Source of the DNA: an uncultured Bacteroidales bacterium
GTDB lineage: Bacteria; Bacteroidota; Bacteroidia; Bacteroidales; UBA932
Direction of reading: 5' to 3'
Assembly (NCBI GenBank): GCA_946617545.1
Contig: CAMOKK010000011.1
Location: 1 to 18,860, forward strand
Length of the DNA stretch: 18,860 bases
Shown here: positions 15,113-18,860 of the stretch, one piece after another
Layout of the letters: the number at the start of each line of letters is the position of its first letter
How positions within the stretch are numbered: position 1 is the stretch's first letter
Notes under the pieces: generated by a model
Database searches by the model: none
The model's input: only the letters and a program-made list of their open reading frames with translations
Told to the model about the DNA's origin: nothing
Program-made: the position numbers and the translations under genes

Positions 15113-16705
15113 ATGAACAAAATCGTACGCCTTGTGTCTTTCCTGCTGCCCGCGGTCTGCCTGTGCCTGCCCCGGGCGGCCGATGCCTGCACCAACGTCA
15201 TTGTGGGCAAGGCGGCGTCGGCCGACGGCTCCGTCATCTGTACCTACAACTGCGACACTTTCGGATACAGCGGCTGGCTCACCTCTTCCCCCGCCGGAGC
15301 CCATGCCCCCGGGGAGAAGATTGCCATCCGCAATTTCTGGCATCCCGGAGAAATCCGCGGTTATGTGGACCAGGTCCCCTACACCTACAGTGTGGTGGGC
15401 TATATGAACGAAAAGCAGCTCACCATCCTGGAAACCACCTTCGGCGGCCGGAAAGAGCTGGTGAACCCGGAGGGAGTCCTGGGCTATGACAATGTGATGC
15501 AGCTGGCGCTGCAGCGATGCTCGTCGGCCCGTGAGGCCATCCTGGAGATGGGCCGGCTGATGAACGAATACGGCTATTGCGACGGGGGCGAGACCTTCTC
15601 CGTTTGCGACAAGGACGAAGCCTGGATGATGGAACTGATTGGCAAGGGCCCCGGACGCAAGGGCGCCGTGTGGGTGGCCGTGCGCATCCCGGACGACTGC
15701 ATGACGGCCCACGCCAACCACAGCCGCATCCGCCGTTTCCCCCTGAACAAGCCGCAGGAGTGCCTGTACAGCCCGGATGTCATCTCCTTTGCCCGTGAAA
15801 TGGGCTATTTTGACGGGAAGGACAGGGATTTCAGCTTCCGGGACGCCTACTGCCCGCTGGAATTCGTGAACATGCGCCTGTGCGAGCCGCGAGTGTGGAG
15901 CGTTTTCCGCCACCACACGGACCCGGCCTATATGGACAGCTTCCTCCCCTATCTGGACGGCCGCTTCGACGTCTGCGACGAGCTTCCGCTCTGGATAAGG
16001 CCCGACAAGCCCGTCACCCTTCAGGACGTGATGACCGACATGCGGGACCACTTCGAGGGCACGCCTCTGGACATGACGGCCGACGTGAGCGCCGGCCCCT
16101 GGAGCAGCCCCTACAGGCCGCGGGCCAAAGGTTTTACCTCCGGCGGGAAGAAATACTTCCGGGAGCGTCCCGTCTCCACCCAGCAGGCCGGCTTCTCGGT
16201 GGTGGCGCAGATGCGCTCCTGGCTGCCGGACCCGGTGGGCGGGGTTTACTGGTTCAACTGCGACGAACCGTCGGCCATCGCCTACGTGCCCGTGTACTGC
16301 TGCCTCCGGGAAATTCCGGAAGCCTTCCAGGCAGAACACAACCGGAACGGAGAGTTTGACGAGCGCGGGGCCTTCTGGATGTGCAACTGGGTGGCCAACA
16401 TGGTCTATCCGCGCTGGAGCGCCATGTCGGGAGATTTGGTGGCCGCCCGGCAGGAGCTGGAAGCGGAATTCCAGGGCATGCAGGCCGATGTGGAAAAGAC
16501 CGCCGCCGCCCTCACTCCCGAAGAGCGGGCGGCCTACCTGCAGGGCGTCAGCTTTGCCTGCACGGAGAAGATGATGACGCGCTGGAAAGCCCTGGCGCAT
16601 CAGCTGATTGTAAAATACAATGACCAGCCCGGCTCCTGGGACCAGCCCTTTTATGACGCTGTGGTCCGTGAAACGGGAGACCGCTACCTGGTACCCGGAC
16701 CATGA
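15113..16705 (+). CDS. Secreted C69-family dipeptidase
   Basis: The protein has 530 residues. A signal peptide runs to ADA at residue 25 and the mature chain then begins CTNVIVGKAASADGS. Cys 26 is the expected N-terminal nucleophile of the Ntn-hydrolase fold of peptidase family C69 (PepD/dipeptidase A). The motifs YSVVGYMNEKQL, ETTFGGR and TAHANHSRIRRFP agree with this family, and the length is usual for it. It should hydrolyse dipeptides in the periplasm or outside the cell. The long open frame continues upstream to 14870 inside the GDPD gene, but the ATG at 15113 opens a clean signal peptide just after a -7 box. The gene converges with the XylR-type regulator. Confidence 0.92.
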   Translation: MNKIVRLVSFLLPAVCLCLPRAADACTNVIVGKAASADGSVICTYNCDTFGYSGWLTSSPAGAHAPGEKIAIRNFWHPGEIRGYVDQVPYTYSVVGYMNEKQLTILETTFGGRKELVNPEGVLGYDNVMQLALQRCSSAREAILEMGRLMNEYGYCDGGETFSVCDKDEAWMMELIGKGPGRKGAVWVAVRIPDDCMTAHANHSRIRRFPLNKPQECLYSPDVISFAREMGYFDGKDRDFSFRDAYCPLEFVNMRLCEPRVWSVFRHHTDPAYMDSFLPYLDGRFDVCDELPLWIRPDKPVTLQDVMTDMRDHFEGTPLDMTADVSAGPWSSPYRPRAKGFTSGGKKYFRERPVSTQQAGFSVVAQMRSWLPDPVGGVYWFNCDEPSAIAYVPVYCCLREIPEAFQAEHNRNGEFDERGAFWMCNWVANMVYPRWSAMSGDLVAARQELEAEFQGMQADVEKTAAALTPEERAAYLQGVSFACTEKMMTRWKALAHQLIVKYNDQPGSWDQPFYDAVVRETGDRYLVPGP

Positions 16706-16737
16706 CGGTGGTGCGGGAGTACTGACGTTCCGCGCCT

Positions 16738-17916
16738 TTACATACCCGCCCTGAGGGCATATTCCCGGGGAGACAGCCCTGTCAGCCGCTTGAAATTGCG
16801 CGACAGGGCTTTGTATTCCATACCCAGTTCCATGGCTGCCTTCTGGGGAGGCACGCCGCTGTCCATAAGCTCTTTCATGCGGTCCACCCGGGAGTGGAGG
16901 ATGTATTGGTAGATGGACATTCCCATTTCCCCGGAGAAGGTGGTCTCGAAGGAGCGGCGGCTCATGGGGACCAGTTCCAGCAGCTCCTCTATCCGGATGC
17001 GCCTGTCGAGGTTCCCGCCGATGTAGGCGAGGACGCGGGCCACATAAGGGTTCTGATGGGCCAGGATGTCGGTGCTCCGGCGGGTGACGATATGGGTGGG
17101 ATGGACCACGATGTCGCGGAAAGCTTCTTTCCGCTCGCCGGGAGGAAGCCTCAGGACCTCTTCTATGAGGCGGGCCGTCCGGTAGCCCGCCTTCTCCACA
17201 TCCAGGGCCACCGACGAAAGCTGGGGAAGGCACAGGCTGCAAACCGTCTCGTCGTTGTCCACGCCCAGGACCAGGATATCCTCCGGTATGCGGAGCCCGC
17301 TCAGACGGGAGCTGGCGCAGGCTTCCAGGATGTTGTAGGCCCGGAGGTCGTCGCAGCAGAAGATGCCCGCAGGCTTCGGGAGCGCACGCAGCCAGTGCAC
17401 CAGTTTGTCGGTATTGTACCACCAGGCTGTCTTGAAGTTCTTGATTTCGCGGATGTCCACTTTCCGGAGAGGGAGCCCTGTCGCTTCCTCTATCTCCCGT
17501 GCAAAGCCTTCCCTGCGGCCGTCAGACCACACTACGCTCCGGAGGCCATAGAAAGCGAAGTTTCTCAGGCCCCTTTCCAGGAAATACCGGGCGGCCATGC
17601 GCCCGGCCTCCTGATAGTCTCCCGTAATGTTGATGATGCCGGGGAATACCTGCTTGTAGTCCTGCGCAACGGGGATGATGCCTCTTTCCTGGAAGATGCG
17701 GGCGTCTTCGAAAGAGCGGAACTGGCCGATGATGGCATCGGCCCTCCAGTGGGTGGCGATTTCGGCCACCGTCTTGAGCTGGTTGGCATCCCGGAACGAG
17801 AGGGGAATCTTGGCTACCACCCAGGGCTCGTGCTCGTGAGAGTACTGGATAATTCCCTGCAGGAGCTTGGTGGCATAGGATTCGGACAAGTCCGTCATCA
17901 TGAGCAGTCGGGCCAT
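16738..17916 (-). CDS. XylR-type AraC-family transcriptional regulator
   Basis: The protein has 392 residues. The N-terminal part (about 1-275) has a periplasmic-binding-protein/LacI-like ligand fold (LLMMTDLSESYATKLLQGI, GIFCCDDLRAYNILEAC, VLGVDNDETVC). The C-terminal part (about 285-390) is a double helix-turn-helix of AraC type (RIEELLELVPMSRRSFETTF, KAAMELGMEYKALSRNFKRL). This is the domain order of E. coli XylR, a sugar-responsive activator. The ligand here is unknown. The ATG at 17916 was chosen; an in-frame TTG at 17937 is possible but weaker. It is divergent from susC, with repeats in between that are likely binding sites. Confidence 0.9.
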   Translation of the reverse strand: MARLLMMTDLSESYATKLLQGIIQYSHEHEPWVVAKIPLSFRDANQLKTVAEIATHWRADAIIGQFRSFEDARIFQERGIIPVAQDYKQVFPGIINITGDYQEAGRMAARYFLERGLRNFAFYGLRSVVWSDGRREGFAREIEEATGLPLRKVDIREIKNFKTAWWYNTDKLVHWLRALPKPAGIFCCDDLRAYNILEACASSRLSGLRIPEDILVLGVDNDETVCSLCLPQLSSVALDVEKAGYRTARLIEEVLRLPPGERKEAFRDIVVHPTHIVTRRSTDILAHQNPYVARVLAYIGGNLDRRIRIEELLELVPMSRRSFETTFSGEMGMSIYQYILHSRVDRMKELMDSGVPPQKAAMELGMEYKALSRNFKRLTGLSPREYALRAGM

Positions 17917-17917
17917 T

Positions 17918-18002
17918 TTGCGTAGAATTTTTCGCAATTTACGTAAAAATATTTAAAAATGGAAGCCCGGTATTTGCGTTTTGTGGGTAGTTATTTGCGC
18001 AA
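17918..18002. promoter_or_regulatory. Probable operator region between the XylR-type regulator and susC
   Basis: Several ordered repeats occur. TATTTGCG appears at 17971-17978 and 17992-17999, exactly 21 bases (two helical turns) apart, the spacing expected for tandem AraC-family half-sites. TTGCG (17918-17922) and CGCAA (17933-17937) form an inverted repeat with a 10-base gap. TTTACGTAAA (17938-17947) and TTGCGCAA (17995-18002) are perfect palindromes. Most of these fit a TTGCG core. Which protein binds is inference. Confidence 0.55.
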
Positions 18003-18021
18003 TTTTGTCTTCGTCTCACTT

Positions 18022-18039
18022 TATCTTTGGCTAACTTTG
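18022..18039 (+). promoter_or_regulatory. Two overlapping candidate -7 boxes for susC
   Basis: TATCTTTG (18022-18029) and TAACTTTG (18032-18039) both match TAnnTTTG, one helical turn apart. TTTTG at 18003-18007 could serve as the -33 element, though its spacing is not ideal for either box. The leader to the ATG at 18095 would be about 50-60 bases. Confidence 0.6.
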
Positions 18040-18094
18040 CAAAAGAAAAAGTGCTAAAACAACCAATATTAGTTTAACCAGTTTAAAATCAAGT

Positions 18095-18860
18095 ATGAAG
18101 ACCAACAAACTGTTTGGTATGCTTGCCATTCTCACCGGGATGGCGGCATTTATTGCTGGGGGGAGCACCTCCTCCGCCCAGAATCTGACAGTGCGGGGTA
18201 TCGTCCGTGACGCCATCGGCCCCATTGCGGGTGCCGTGGTGCTCTCCGGAAATGCCAACGCAGTTACGGACATCGATGGCGCCTATTCCATCACCGTCCC
18301 TTCCAACGCAGTCCTCGAAGTCTCCTGCCTGGGCTATGCGACGCAGCAGGTCCCCGTGAACGGACGCAGCACCATCGACATTGTCCTGACGGAAGATGTT
18401 CAGATGCTCCATGAAGCCGTGGCCCTCGGTTACGGCGCCCAGACCAAGAAGAAAGACCTGTCCGCCTCCGTGGGTATCGTAAACAATGCCGACGAGCTGG
18501 CTGCACGCCCCGTCACTTCCACCGAGGGCATGCTCCAGGGCCAGATCCCCGGCGTGACCATCTCTGCCAACGGTGGTTCTCCGGATTCTACGCCTCAGGT
18601 CATTATCCGTGGCCAGGGCTCCCGTAACGGAGACTCCGTGCTATGGGTAGTAGACGGCGTTCCCGGCGCTCCCATCACTTCCATGAACGATATTGAGAGC
18701 ATCGTCGTTTTGAAGGACGCTGCCTCCGCCGCTATCTACGGTGCTACTTCCGGAGCCGGCGGCGTTATCCTGGTAACCACCAAGAAGGGATCCCAGGGCA
18801 TTCATGTAGAGTACAATCTCGTGACCGGCGCCAATGTGGCTTCCAATCTTCCCCAGTCCC
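18095..18860 (+). CDS. SusC/RagA-family TonB-dependent outer-membrane receptor, N-terminal part
   Basis: The gene runs off the right edge; 255 residues are visible. A signal peptide (1-28, ending SSA) is followed by a carboxypeptidase-regulatory-like domain (about 31-100: VRGIVRDAIGPIAGAVV...TDIDGAYSITVP). A TonB-box-like stretch (EAVALGYGAQTKK) comes next, then the plug domain (about 120-235: LQGQIPGVTI, VIIRGQGS, VVDGVPG, IYGATSGAGGVILVTTKKG). SusC proteins form the outer-membrane channel that imports glycans or peptides captured by a SusD partner, which is expected downstream. Full-length members have about 1000 residues. It is divergent from the XylR-type regulator, which probably controls it. 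Confidence 0.93.
   Translation, partial: MKTNKLFGMLAILTGMAAFIAGGSTSSAQNLTVRGIVRDAIGPIAGAVVLSGNANAVTDIDGAYSITVPSNAVLEVSCLGYATQQVPVNGRSTIDIVLTEDVQMLHEAVALGYGAQTKKKDLSASVGIVNNADELAARPVTSTEGMLQGQIPGVTISANGGSPDSTPQVIIRGQGSRNGDSVLWVVDGVPGAPITSMNDIESIVVLKDAASAAIYGATSGAGGVILVTTKKGSQGIHVEYNLVTGANVASNLPQS

Noticed and set aside
15053..17422. 789-codon minus-strand open frame opposite the C69 dipeptidase
   Set aside because: It runs across the dipeptidase and into the XylR-type regulator in another frame; both real genes have clear motifs.

Overview
The window reads as chromosomal DNA of a fairly GC-rich member of the Bacteroidales, probably a gut or rumen type. Four things point there. A SusC/RagA TonB-dependent receptor with a carboxypeptidase-regulatory-like N-terminus begins at the right edge. 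The order sigma-54 activator - lptE - TPR protein - secG is typical of Bacteroidetes. Most signal peptides are of the MKK/MKR type. Several gene starts are preceded by the Bacteroidetes -7 box TAnnTTTG and almost none has a Shine-Dalgarno sequence. The family-level placement (Rikenellaceae- or UBA932-like) is a guess.

Layout. 1-236 (+) is the C-terminal end of a membrane-bound proton/sodium-pumping pyrophosphatase. It converges on a secreted histidine acid phosphatase (345-1604, -) across a gap holding two concentric inverted repeats. Next is clpB (1681-3843, -), which lacks the usual N-terminal Clp domain and has a leader that can pair with its own strong ribosome binding site. A three-gene unit follows on the minus strand (7653 to 3915): an OmpA-like/TPR lipoprotein, a membrane-anchored LytTR regulator, and a sodium:solute symporter that overlaps the regulator gene and lacks the customary extra N-terminal helix. 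A second minus-strand operon (10424 to 7754) encodes the sigma-54 activator, LptE, a TPR-like protein and SecG. It ends in a clear intrinsic terminator.

From 10503 to 13030 (-) lie an alkaline phosphatase, a decayed C-terminal remnant of a GH2 glycoside hydrolase, and a beta-barrel-like exported protein. A divergent promoter pair at about 13050-13080 then drives a plus-strand group: a very small exported protein (possibly a deletion remnant of a LolA-like carrier), a lipoprotein fusing an endonuclease/exonuclease/phosphatase domain to a glycerophosphodiester phosphodiesterase domain, and a C69 dipeptidase with its own -7 box. The dipeptidase converges on a XylR-type AraC-family regulator (16738-17916, -). 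That regulator is divergent from the partial susC gene (18095 to edge, +), and the space between them is rich in palindromes and direct repeats that look like operator sites.

How the genes may work together. Three separate transcription units encode exported phosphoester hydrolases: acid phosphatase, alkaline phosphatase and the EEP-GDPD fusion. Together they could release phosphate from organic esters and phospholipid head groups outside the cytoplasm; this is inference. The XylR-type regulator beside susC marks the likely start of a polysaccharide or glycoside utilisation locus that continues beyond the window. No rRNA, tRNA, CRISPR array, insertion sequence or phage gene was recognised, and no gap exceeds 300 bases.
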